Source: Allomuricauda sp.
Lineage (GTDB): Bacteria; Bacteroidota; Bacteroidia; Flavobacteriales; Flavobacteriaceae
Length of the DNA: 64,000 bases
Assembly (NCBI RefSeq): GCF_002699205.1
Contig: NZ_PABT01000052.1
Location: 62,001-126,000 of the forward strand
Reading direction: 5' to 3'
Part shown: positions 53,281 to 61,806 of the stretch, in pieces
How the letters are laid out: each line of letters starts with the position of its first letter
Position numbering within the stretch: the first letter of the stretch is position 1
Notes under the pieces: generated by a model
What the model saw: only the letters and a program-made list of their open reading frames with translations
Told to the model about the DNA's origin: nothing
Database searches by the model: none
Translations under genes and position numbers: made by a program

Positions 53281-53312
53281 AAAGTTTATAGATTGCTTCA
53301 GATGTTGTAATA

Positions 53313-53349
53313 AAATGCCAGTAGTATCATTATCTACTGGCATTTTTTA
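53313..53349 (+). terminator. intrinsic terminator after carbonic anhydrase
   Basis: AAAATGCCAGTAG pairs with CTACTGGCATTTT around an 8-base loop, followed by six Ts. It lies 33 bases after the carbonic anhydrase stop and separates it from the second SulP gene. Confidence 0.85.
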
Positions 53350-53392
53350 ATCATAATATTGCTATATTCAATGCCAAAATAACAGCCTTACC

Positions 53393-55261
53393 ATGTTTAG
53401 AAATTTTAGGGGAGATTTATTTGGAGGTATCACCGCAGGAATCGTGGCCTTGCCTTTGGCCCTTGCCTTTGGGGTAAGCTCGGGGTTAGGTCCTAGCGCA
53501 GGTTTGTACGGAGCAATTTTCGTTAGTTTTTTTGCCGCTTTGTTTGGAGGGACCAATACCCAAATATCAGGCCCTACTGCTCCTATGACCGCTGTCAGCA
53601 TGGTGGCCATTGCAGGTATCATTGCCATCAATGATGGTGATGTCAATAAGGCCATCCCTGCCATTCTCAGTGTATTTCTTTTAGCAGGAATCATCCAAAT
53701 CGCTTTGGGCCTATTGGGTCTTGGAAAATATATAAAATACATTCCCTATCCTGTTGTTTCCGGTTTTATGACCGCCATTGGTGTCATAATTTTGGTTACC
53801 CAACTATTACCGGCAATTGGGTACTACCCTAATGACGATGAGGCCTATGTCAACCAATTTATCCCAGAGGCCAAAGAAAATCTCTTGGAGAACATTCTCA
53901 AGGAGGAAGCTGGTGAGGAGACGTTGACCTTAGAGGACTTTACGGAAACCATCAAACGTGCCGAAAACATTAGTGAAGCGGACTTGATGAAAGAAGCCAG
54001 TACCATAGCTTCCAACGAAGCCTCAGGGGTTATTGGGACTTTTAAAGTGCTGCCACGGGCATTAAGAAATATAAATTGGATAGAGTTTGCTTTGGCCTTG
54101 GCGACCATTATTATCATTTATGGCTTTAAACGAATCACTACGGCCATTCCCAGCACTTTGGTGGCATTGATCATTGTTACTGGTGTCGCGTATGGATTTG
54201 GATGGGACTACAGGCCCATTGAACAGATTCCAAGTGGATTGCCAATTCCCAACTTGGAAATCTTTACAGGATTCAATTTTGACGTTATTGCCCCATACAT
54301 ATTTACCGCTTTTACCTTGGCATTGCTGGGCGCCATTGATTCTTTGCTTACCTCGGTAGTTGCGGACAACATGACACAGACCAAGCACAAACCCAATAAA
54401 GAATTGGTTGGACAAGGCATTGGAAACAGTATTGCCGCAATTTTTGGAGGTATCCCAGGGGCTGGAGCCACCATAAGAACCGTGGTAAACATAAATTCCG
54501 GTGGAAAAACAAAATTATCCGGTATGCTTGCCGGTGTTTTTTTACTTGTTGTTTTACTTGCCCTGGGGCCCATAGCCTCACAAATCCCAGCTGCAGTATT
54601 GGCGGGAGTTCTGATAACCGTAGGTATTGGTGTTATGGACTATCGAGGTTTGAAAGCCATCCCTTACATGCCAAAAGACATTAAACTAGGGCCCATTAAA
54701 CTCAGTTCCGAAGTAATTGTAATGCTCGTGGTCCTGGTTCTTTCATCTGTTTGGAACCTTGTTTATGCTGTGGGCATAGGATTGATAATGGCATCTTTGA
54801 TGTTCATGAAAAAAATCGGTGATCTTACCGGGCTACGATCGGATGTTAAACCTCTCAATGAAGAAGTATGGTCCGATGAACGAAATCTGCCCCAAAAAAT
54901 CAAGGACGAAGTTTTCATCAAACATATTAAAGGACCATTGTTTTTTGGATCCACCAGTCAATTTCAGCAGTTGGCCTCACAAATTCCCGACTCGGCATCA
55001 ACAGTGGTCATACGAATGGGAAGAATGCAATATATGGACCAATCTGGGCTATATGCCATGGAAGACGTGCTCCAAAATCTAAAAAAGAAGAACATTCCCG
55101 TCCTTTTGGTAAATATCATGGACCAGCCCAGATACATGATGGAACGCATAGATATTATTCCCGATCTGATTCCAAGGGAACATATTTTTAAAAATTTTAA
55201 ATCCTGCATGGATTGGGTGGATGACAATTTAAATAAGAAAACAGACGATCGATCACATTGA
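53393..55261 (+). CDS. SulP-family transporter, long form with STAS domain
   Basis: A 622-residue SulP transporter. It has GGITAGIVALPLALAFGVSSG (about 8-28) and GGTNTQISGPTAPMTAVSMVAIAGIIA (about 49-75), a TM bundle to about residue 490, and NKELVGQGIGNSIAAIFGGIPGAGATIRTVVNINSGGK (about 338-373). A STAS domain (about 510-615) contains VVIRMGRMQYMDQSGLYAMEDVLQ. The extra 100-residue soluble insert (about 155-210) distinguishes it from the 527-residue paralogue. It follows the carbonic anhydrase terminator by 44 bases, so it probably has its own transcript. Confidence 0.94.
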   Translation: MFRNFRGDLFGGITAGIVALPLALAFGVSSGLGPSAGLYGAIFVSFFAALFGGTNTQISGPTAPMTAVSMVAIAGIIAINDGDVNKAIPAILSVFLLAGIIQIALGLLGLGKYIKYIPYPVVSGFMTAIGVIILVTQLLPAIGYYPNDDEAYVNQFIPEAKENLLENILKEEAGEETLTLEDFTETIKRAENISEADLMKEASTIASNEASGVIGTFKVLPRALRNINWIEFALALATIIIIYGFKRITTAIPSTLVALIIVTGVAYGFGWDYRPIEQIPSGLPIPNLEIFTGFNFDVIAPYIFTAFTLALLGAIDSLLTSVVADNMTQTKHKPNKELVGQGIGNSIAAIFGGIPGAGATIRTVVNINSGGKTKLSGMLAGVFLLVVLLALGPIASQIPAAVLAGVLITVGIGVMDYRGLKAIPYMPKDIKLGPIKLSSEVIVMLVVLVLSSVWNLVYAVGIGLIMASLMFMKKIGDLTGLRSDVKPLNEEVWSDERNLPQKIKDEVFIKHIKGPLFFGSTSQFQQLASQIPDSASTVVIRMGRMQYMDQSGLYAMEDVLQNLKKKNIPVLLVNIMDQPRYMMERIDIIPDLIPREHIFKNFKSCMDWVDDNLNKKTDDRSH

Positions 55262-55464
55262 GATGCCCTTAAAAGGGGTTTGGGAAATCAGGATTCATAT
55301 AAATTGTTGAAAGATGGTCATGATCGGCCTTTCAGTAGTTGTTTTACTTTTTGGGCATTGATTTTGAACAAAATTTATCCCCACGGAGCAGATATTGACC
55401 ATGGTCATATTATATGGAATTGCAGTACATTTCCTTATTCCTTATATATTCAATGACAATTTGC

Positions 55465-55472
55465 TAAATTTG
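55465..55472 (+). promoter_or_regulatory. candidate -7 box of pheS
   Basis: TAAATTTG matches TAnnTTTG exactly and lies 22 bases before the pheS start. The -33 region is unclear. Confidence 0.4.
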
Positions 55473-55494
55473 TCCGCCAATAGCGCAAGCAACC

Positions 55495-56514
55495 ATGATT
55501 GATACCATAAAGGAACACATCGCTGAAGTAGAAAAATTTACTTCGACCTCAATAGAAGAAATTGAAGCCTTCCGAATTAAGTATTTAGGAAAAAAAGGGC
55601 TTTTGAACAGTTTCTTTGCCGAATTTAAAAATGTGCCCAACGAGCAGAAAAAAGATTTCGGCAAGGTGGTCAATCAATTGAAAGATGCAGCCACCCAAAA
55701 GGTGATTGAACTAAAGGAAGCCTTGGAAAGCCAAACAGAGGCCACTGGAAAATATGGTGACTTGACCAGACCCGGTGAGCCCGTTGAGATTGGTTCCCGG
55801 CACCCAATCAGTATTGTGAAGAACCAAATTATCGATATTTTCTCCAGAATTGGTTTCAATGTTTCCGAAGGTCCGGAAATTGAAGATGACTGGCATAACT
55901 TTACTGCACTCAATCTTCCGGAATACCACCCCGCTAGGGATATGCAGGATACTTTCTTTATCCAAACCGATCCAGATATTCTTTTGCGTACCCATACCTC
56001 TTCGGTGCAGGTTAGGTATATGGAGGGCAACAAACCTCCCATCAGAACCATTTCTCCTGGTAGGGTTTATAGAAACGAAGCCATTTCAGCTCGTTCCCAT
56101 TGCTTTTTTCATCAAGTGGAAGGATTATATGTAGACAAAAATGTATCCTTTGCCGATCTTAAACAGACCTTACAATATTTTACTTCTGAAATGTTCGGTA
56201 AATCCAAAATCAGGTTGCGTCCTTCTTATTTTCCATTCACGGAACCTAGTGCAGAAGTGGATGTATACTGGGGCCTTGAGACCGAAACCGATTACCGGAT
56301 GACCAAAGGTACGGGCTGGTTGGAAATTATGGGCTGTGGTATGGTAGACCCAAATGTGCTCAAAAATTGTGGGGTAGACCCTGAAGTTTATTCCGGTTTT
56401 GCTTTTGGAATGGGTATAGACCGTATTGCACTATTGTTACATCAAATTTCAGACATTCGACTCCTCAGCGAAAATGATGTTCGCTTCTTGGAGCAGTTTA
56501 AGAGCGCACTATAA
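55495..56514 (+). CDS. pheS: phenylalanyl-tRNA synthetase alpha subunit
   Basis: Charges tRNA-Phe with phenylalanine as an alpha2-beta2 enzyme. The 339-residue alpha subunit has an N-terminal coiled coil (about 1-85) and class II motifs: motif 2 GRVYRNEAISARSHCFFHQVEGLYVD and motif 3 GFAFGMGIDRIALLLHQISDIRLL. PheT, the beta subunit, is not in the window, as is common in this group. A TAAATTTG box 22 bases upstream is a plausible promoter element. A conserved hypothetical gene follows after 12 bases. Confidence 0.96.
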   Translation: MIDTIKEHIAEVEKFTSTSIEEIEAFRIKYLGKKGLLNSFFAEFKNVPNEQKKDFGKVVNQLKDAATQKVIELKEALESQTEATGKYGDLTRPGEPVEIGSRHPISIVKNQIIDIFSRIGFNVSEGPEIEDDWHNFTALNLPEYHPARDMQDTFFIQTDPDILLRTHTSSVQVRYMEGNKPPIRTISPGRVYRNEAISARSHCFFHQVEGLYVDKNVSFADLKQTLQYFTSEMFGKSKIRLRPSYFPFTEPSAEVDVYWGLETETDYRMTKGTGWLEIMGCGMVDPNVLKNCGVDPEVYSGFAFGMGIDRIALLLHQISDIRLLSENDVRFLEQFKSAL

Positions 56515-56526
56515 AAACGTCGCTTT

Positions 56527-56925
56527 ATGAGAAAGGATATTGAAATTCCGGTGGCCAAGGATGTACATGTGGCAGTGATACGTGAGTGGAACGATGAGTT
56601 TCTTTCCAAAGATTGGAATGCCTACCTCATCAATAACAGAACCGATGCCATTGAAATGACCATTGTGGTTTCCAAAGGTTTTGACGGGGATACAAAGACT
56701 TCTACCATGCGCCATGGTATTGGGGTTCTTGAACCAAAGTCCTTTAAAAAAATTGAATTGCTACAAGAGGAGGTCTTGTCACTCAACAATGAATTCTTTG
56801 TTACCTTTTTTGCCGAAAACAAGCTGTTTGAAAAAAGGTTTCTATTCCCTAAATACACTATTGCGGAAAAAAGCCTGACCACAATCCCGATCATAGATAA
56901 GGAAGGGATACTTTCGGAAGCTTAA
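56527..56925 (+). CDS. conserved hypothetical protein
   Basis: A 132-residue cytoplasmic protein with beta-strand-rich sequence: VAKDVHVAVIREWNDEFLSKDWNAYLINNR, IEMTIVVSKGFDGDTKTSTMRHGIG and LNNEFFVTFFAENKLFEKRFLFP. No domain recognised; it occurs downstream of pheS in flavobacteria as far as I recall. It lies 12 bases after pheS and 101 bases before the RND operon. Confidence 0.75.
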   Translation: MRKDIEIPVAKDVHVAVIREWNDEFLSKDWNAYLINNRTDAIEMTIVVSKGFDGDTKTSTMRHGIGVLEPKSFKKIELLQEEVLSLNNEFFVTFFAENKLFEKRFLFPKYTIAEKSLTTIPIIDKEGILSEA

Positions 56926-56976
56926 TCGGCTTTTTGCACACAGAAAATTTCTTTTAACATAAATTTAGTTCTTATT

Positions 56977-56996
56977 GGTTCGGTAATTACCGAACC
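56977..56996. promoter_or_regulatory. perfect 20-bp palindrome, likely operator
   Basis: GGTTCGGTAATTACCGAACC is a perfect palindrome centred 40 bases before the GbsR/MarR gene start; the flanks ATT and GAT extend it with one mismatch. It is typical of dimeric MarR-type repressor sites and lies just upstream of a TACATTTG -7 box (57002-57009). Autoregulation by the regulator of this operon is the obvious reading. Confidence 0.75.
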
Positions 56997-57001
56997 GATA
57001 C

Positions 57002-57009
57002 TACATTTG
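57002..57009 (+). promoter_or_regulatory. candidate -7 box of the RND efflux operon
   Basis: TACATTTG fits TAnnTTTG and lies 17 bases before the regulator ATG, with the palindromic operator immediately upstream. A repressor bound there would cover the -33 region. Confidence 0.5.
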
Positions 57010-57026
57010 CGCTTTATTTTTCAAAA

Positions 57027-57515
57027 ATGTCCAAAGAAGAGGAAAAAAATAAATTGATAGAAGAGCTTGGTGTCCATTTGGAAAATCAGCATGATATTCC
57101 ACCATTGGCTGCCCGGATCTATGCGTCTTTAATAGTCACCGATCAGGAAGGGTTAAGTTTTGATCAATGTCAAATGAGCAGGTGTGCTAGTAAAAGTTCT
57201 ATCTCTACTGCTATTAACCTCCTGTTAAAATTAGGTTTGATCAGCTATTTTACCAAGCCGGGAGATCGAAAAAGATACTTTAGGACCAATACTGCCAGTG
57301 GGTTTTACATCAAGAAATTAGAGGAGAAGCTTAAAACAATTGAACTAGAAAACAAAGTTATTTCAAAAATCAGGATCTATAATGCCACCTATAATCCTGA
57401 TAAATACAAAATCAATAAAGAGTGGGGAGACATCTATTATAATTTCATCATAGAATGTGAAAACCTACTTGCAAAGACTTTAAAAGATTTAAAAAAAATA
57501 GACAATCACAATTAA
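57027..57515 (+). CDS. GbsR/MarR-family transcriptional regulator
   Basis: A 162-residue winged-helix protein: IPPLAARIYASLIVTDQEGLSFDQCQMSRCASKSSISTAINLLLKLGLISYFTKPGDRKRYF (about residues 24-86) is the GbsR-type HTH with its wing. A C-terminal helical dimerisation tail follows. It is the first gene of the efflux operon, 21 bases before the adaptor gene, and a perfect palindrome sits directly upstream. It probably represses the operon until an effector binds. Confidence 0.93.
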   Translation: MSKEEEKNKLIEELGVHLENQHDIPPLAARIYASLIVTDQEGLSFDQCQMSRCASKSSISTAINLLLKLGLISYFTKPGDRKRYFRTNTASGFYIKKLEEKLKTIELENKVISKIRIYNATYNPDKYKINKEWGDIYYNFIIECENLLAKTLKDLKKIDNHN

Positions 57516-57536
57516 ACAACCCCAACTATTATAACG

Positions 57537-58613
57537 ATGAAAAAAAATTCATTAGGCCTTATCACCGTCAGTCTTGTACTCTTAGCTTCCTGTGGGGGCA
57601 AAAACCAACAACAAGCTGCTGCACCACCAGCGCCCTCACTTAAAGTGAGCACCCTAAAAAAACAGGATATCACCCTATACAATTCCTATGCTACCAACAT
57701 TCAAGGGGAACAAAATGTAGAAATATGGCCCAAAGTTTCAGGATTTGTGCAAAAAATCTATGTTGAAGAGGGACAACAGGTAAAAAAGGGACAATTACTG
57801 TTCAAATTGGAAACCGCTACGCTTTCCCAAGATGCAGAAGCTGCCAAAGCTGCTGTTAATGTGGCCCAAGTAGAGGTTGACAAATTGATTCCCTTGGTAG
57901 AGAAAAATATAGTCAGCGAAATTCAATTGGAAACCGCGAAAGCCCAACTGAAACAGGCAAAAAGCAATTATAGCAGTATTGCCGCCAACATCGGCTATTC
58001 CAATATAACAAGTCCAGTAAACGGTTACATCGGTGAAATTCCTTATAAAGTAGGGGCATTGGTAAGCAGTACCATGGGAGAGCCGCTCACCGTGGTATCC
58101 GACATTGACAGAATTCGAGCTTACTTTTCCATGAACGAAAAGGAGTTGTTGCAGATGAAAATGCAAATGGCAGATAATGGGAACCTTGTTTCTTCTGAAA
58201 GTTCCCCAGAGGTTGAGCTGGTAATGATCAATGGTGAGACCTATCCACTTAAAGGAAAAATCGCCATGGTCAACAACATCATCAATTCCACTACCGGAAG
58301 TGTGACCCTTAGGGCTGATTTTGACAACCCTGACCACTTATTGAGCTCAGGGAGCACGGGCACCATAAGGGTTCCCTCAACATATCGGGATGTTTTTGTA
58401 ATTCCCCAGTTTGTCACTGTTGACCTTCAGGGAACCAAAATGGTTTTTGTATTGAACGAGGACAACACAGTATCTACAGTGCCTATCAATATTGTTGCCC
58501 AAACGGATACTGAATTTATCATAAAGGAAGGTTTAGAAGAAGGAACAACCATAGTTTCAGAGGGAGTTTCCAAATTAAAAGATGGCCAGACCATCAATCC
58601 AGTAAAACAATAA
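57537..58613 (+). CDS. RND efflux periplasmic adaptor (lipoprotein)
   Basis: A 358-residue membrane-fusion protein, anchored by its lipoprotein signal (MKKNSLGLITVSLVLLASC, Cys19). Lipoyl/barrel-sandwich halves are visible as WPKVSGFVQKIYVEEGQQVKKGQLLFKLE (about 62-92) and ITSPVNGYIGEIPYKVG (about 157-173), separated by a short alpha-hairpin. A C-terminal beta-barrel and MP domain follow. It belongs to the AcrA/MexA type, adapts the pump to the outer-membrane factor and is cotranscribed with the regulator, 32 bases before the pump gene. Confidence 0.94.
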   Translation: MKKNSLGLITVSLVLLASCGGKNQQQAAAPPAPSLKVSTLKKQDITLYNSYATNIQGEQNVEIWPKVSGFVQKIYVEEGQQVKKGQLLFKLETATLSQDAEAAKAAVNVAQVEVDKLIPLVEKNIVSEIQLETAKAQLKQAKSNYSSIAANIGYSNITSPVNGYIGEIPYKVGALVSSTMGEPLTVVSDIDRIRAYFSMNEKELLQMKMQMADNGNLVSSESSPEVELVMINGETYPLKGKIAMVNNIINSTTGSVTLRADFDNPDHLLSSGSTGTIRVPSTYRDVFVIPQFVTVDLQGTKMVFVLNEDNTVSTVPINIVAQTDTEFIIKEGLEEGTTIVSEGVSKLKDGQTINPVKQ

Positions 58614-58645
58614 TTACAATCAATTATTTATAGAACAATCAACCT

Positions 58646-61600
58646 ATGTTCCAAAAATTTATAGATCGTCCTGTACTTTCCACAGTTATATCCGTTATCA
58701 TAGTGATTTTGGGTATATTGGGACTAAGTACATTGCCAGTTGAACAATATCCGGAAATTGCTCCGCCAACTGTTCAGGTAACGGCAAATTATACAGGTGC
58801 CAATGCAGAAACCGTACTGAACAGTGTGGTTATTCCGCTCGAAGAGCAAATCAATGGTGTTGAGGGAATGACCTACATGACCTCGTCTGCCAGTAATGAT
58901 GGTGCGGCCAATATCAGTGTGTATTTTGAGCTTGGCGTCGACCCCGATATTGCAGCGGTAAACGTTCAGAACCGTGTTGCCAGGGCCAATAGTTTGTTGC
59001 CACAAGAAGTGATAAACACTGGTGTTACCACACAAAAAGCGCAAAACAGTGCCTTGCTGTTCTTTTCTATTTTTTCTGAAAATGAGGATTACGATGCCAC
59101 CTTTGTGGAGAACTACGCCAAAATCAACCTTGTTCCAAGGTTACAAAGAATAAACGGGGTTGGTAACGTAAATGTTTTCGGGGCCAAAGATTATTCCATG
59201 CGGATATGGATCTCTCCAGATAAAATGGCCGCATACAATCTAGTACCGGCAGATATTCAATCTGCGTTGAGTGAACAGAACACCGAAGCGGCAACAGGTA
59301 AAATCGGTGAGAACGCAGATGGTATCTTTGAATATGTGATGAAATACAAGGGCCGGTTGTCCGAAGTAAAGGAATATGAGAACATCATATTAAAAACGAC
59401 CGAAGACGGAGGGTTCCTTAGGTTAAAAGATGTTGCCGAAATTGAACTAGGTGCATTGAGCTATGTTCGGAAAAACTCTGGTATGGGAAATCCCGGAGTT
59501 GCTGTTGGGGTTTACCAAACGTCAGGTTCAAATGCCAACGAGATAATTGAACAAATAGAAGGCATTTTGGAAGAAGCAAAGGCCGATTTTCCAAAAGGCA
59601 TGGACTATGTCATCCCGTTCAATTCCAAAGACTTCCTTGATGCTTCGATCGATCATGTTGTGCAAACCTTGATAGAGGCATTTATTCTGGTGTTTATTGT
59701 AGTGTTCCTGTTCCTTCAGGATTTTAGATCTACATTAATTCCGGCCATTTCCGTGCCCGTGGCCATTGTAGGTACATTTTTCTTCCTGCAATTGTTCGGA
59801 TACTCCATAAATATGCTTACCCTTTTTGCCATGATACTGGCCATTGGTATTGTAGTGGATGATGCCATTGTGGTTGTGGAAGCAGTCCATGCCAAGTTGG
59901 AGGAAGGGGCAGAATCGGCCAAAACGGCCACCAGAAACGCTATGAGCGAGATTTCTGGGGCCATTATCTCCATAACCTTGGTGATGTCTGCCGTGTTTAT
60001 CCCGGTATCGTTTATTCAAGGTTCCTCTGGTGTGTTTTACCAACAATTCGGTATCACATTGGCCGTGGCAATTTTGATCTCTGCCGTAAACGCCCTAACA
60101 TTGAGCCCTGCCCTGGCGGCCCTGTTCCTTAAACCGCACAACCCGGAAAAAGGCGGGAAATCCAATTTCTTAAAACGCTTCTTCAAGGCCTTTAATATCG
60201 GATTCACCGCAATGACCAATAAATACACCAACACTATTGGATCGTTGGTCAAAAGAAAGTGGGTCACCTTTGCAATTCTTATTGGTTTTAGTGTCGTTGC
60301 CATTTACCTGTTTAAATCCACTCCTTCCGGTTTTGTTCCGGATGAGGACCGTGGAATGATCTTTGCCAATGTGAGCATGCCGCCCGGCACCACCATCGAA
60401 AAAACCGAAGAAACCATTATGAAGCTCGATTCCATTTATGAGTCCATGGATGTGATCGATGCAAGGATGAGCGTTGCAGGTTTTAGTATTTTGAACCGGG
60501 TCAGTGCAGGTTCCTATGCTTTTTCCATTATGAAATTAAAGGATTGGAGCGAGAGAGAGGCAGATTCACTATCGGTAGAGGCGACCCTAAAAAAGTTGTA
60601 TGGAATCACTGCCGGTTTTAAGGATGCCCAGATAATTTATTTTACTCCACCAAGTATTCAAGGATTTGGTACAAGTTCCGGTTTTGAAGTGCAGCTTCAA
60701 AGCAAAACAGGAGAAGATTGGAACGCCATCAACGATGTTAAAAACCAATTTTTGGGAGCCCTTAATGCCAGACCTGAAATACAATATGCCATTTCGCAGT
60801 TCGACCCAGGTTTCCCTCAATTTGATTTGGACATTGATATGGAAAAAGTAAAAATGGCCGGGTTATCCGCCACCGATATCTTTAATGCGCTCCAAGGATA
60901 CTATGGGGGTATTTATGCTACCGATTTCAATAAATTCGGAAAACAATACCGAGTTATGATCCAGGCCAAACCCGAAGATCGTGCCAATGAAAATTCGTTG
61001 AACCACATTTTTGTGAGGAACAGCGATGGAGAATCGGTTGCCGTGAGCCAGTTTGTGACCCTTAAAAAGATTTATGGCCCAGAAGTCGTACAGCGATTCA
61101 ACCTATTGAGTGCCGTGAATATTACCGGAGCCCCCAATCCTGGCTATAGTACAGGTGATGCCATTAACGCCATCGAAGAGGTTGCCGCCCAAGTATTGCC
61201 AACTTCCTATACTTATGAGTACTCAGGTCTTACCCGGGAAGAGAGTAATGCCGGTTCACAGACCATTCTCATATTTATCTTGAGTTTGGTGTTCGTATAT
61301 TTCTTGTTGAGTGCGCAGTACGAAAGTTATATTCTACCGCTTTCCATATTGCTATCGCTCCCTGTTGGTATTGCGGGTGCCATACTTTTCATCAATCTGG
61401 CAGGGTTGCAGAACAACATCTATTTCCAGATTGCCCTTATTATGCTGATAGGTCTGCTGGCCAAAAATGCAATCTTGATCGTTGAATTCGCGCTTCAGAG
61501 AAGGAGGGCGGGATTATCCCTGTATGATGCAGCCGCAGATGGAGCACGGGCAAGGTTACGTCCAATTTTGATGACATCGTTCGCATTCATATTTGGTCTC

Positions 61601-61789
61601 TTGCCTTTGGCGCTTTCGTCAGGCATCGGAGCCATAGGAAACCGGTCAATCGGGGTGAGTGCTGTCGGAGGAATGCTCATCGGAACCATTTTTGGGGTTT
61701 TTGTGGTACCCGTGCTATTTGTGGTGTTCCAAGCACTGCAAGAACGTATGTCGGGAAAACCGGAACCCATTGAAGTAAACAACGCTTAA
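58646..61789 (+). CDS. RND multidrug efflux pump (HAE1 type)
   Basis: A 1047-residue inner-membrane pump driven by the proton gradient. TM1 is in FIDRPVLSTVISVIIVILGILGL at the N-terminus. The TM4 region FAMILAIGIVVDDAIVVVEAV (about 400) holds the proton-relay aspartates, and large periplasmic loops lie at about 30-330 and 560-870. PGTTIEKTEETI and the C-terminal half mirror AcrB, ending RMSGKPEPIEVNNA. It expels hydrophobic or amphiphilic compounds; which drugs is not knowable from sequence. It sits between the adaptor and the outer-membrane factor. Confidence 0.96.
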   Translation: MFQKFIDRPVLSTVISVIIVILGILGLSTLPVEQYPEIAPPTVQVTANYTGANAETVLNSVVIPLEEQINGVEGMTYMTSSASNDGAANISVYFELGVDPDIAAVNVQNRVARANSLLPQEVINTGVTTQKAQNSALLFFSIFSENEDYDATFVENYAKINLVPRLQRINGVGNVNVFGAKDYSMRIWISPDKMAAYNLVPADIQSALSEQNTEAATGKIGENADGIFEYVMKYKGRLSEVKEYENIILKTTEDGGFLRLKDVAEIELGALSYVRKNSGMGNPGVAVGVYQTSGSNANEIIEQIEGILEEAKADFPKGMDYVIPFNSKDFLDASIDHVVQTLIEAFILVFIVVFLFLQDFRSTLIPAISVPVAIVGTFFFLQLFGYSINMLTLFAMILAIGIVVDDAIVVVEAVHAKLEEGAESAKTATRNAMSEISGAIISITLVMSAVFIPVSFIQGSSGVFYQQFGITLAVAILISAVNALTLSPALAALFLKPHNPEKGGKSNFLKRFFKAFNIGFTAMTNKYTNTIGSLVKRKWVTFAILIGFSVVAIYLFKSTPSGFVPDEDRGMIFANVSMPPGTTIEKTEETIMKLDSIYESMDVIDARMSVAGFSILNRVSAGSYAFSIMKLKDWSEREADSLSVEATLKKLYGITAGFKDAQIIYFTPPSIQGFGTSSGFEVQLQSKTGEDWNAINDVKNQFLGALNARPEIQYAISQFDPGFPQFDLDIDMEKVKMAGLSATDIFNALQGYYGGIYATDFNKFGKQYRVMIQAKPEDRANENSLNHIFVRNSDGESVAVSQFVTLKKIYGPEVVQRFNLLSAVNITGAPNPGYSTGDAINAIEEVAAQVLPTSYTYEYSGLTREESNAGSQTILIFILSLVFVYFLLSAQYESYILPLSILLSLPVGIAGAILFINLAGLQNNIYFQIALIMLIGLLAKNAILIVEFALQRRRAGLSLYDAAADGARARLRPILMTSFAFIFGLLPLALSSGIGAIGNRSIGVSAVGGMLIGTIFGVFVVPVLFVVFQALQERMSGKPEPIEVNNA

Positions 61790-61806
61790 TTACAAAGCTT
61801 AAAAGC

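Noticed and set aside
55262..55494. Short hydrophobic frames between the long SulP gene and pheS
   Set aside because: Several overlapping frames of 15-35 codons in different phases; they look like a decayed or chance sequence and the pheS promoter box explains the part near 55465.
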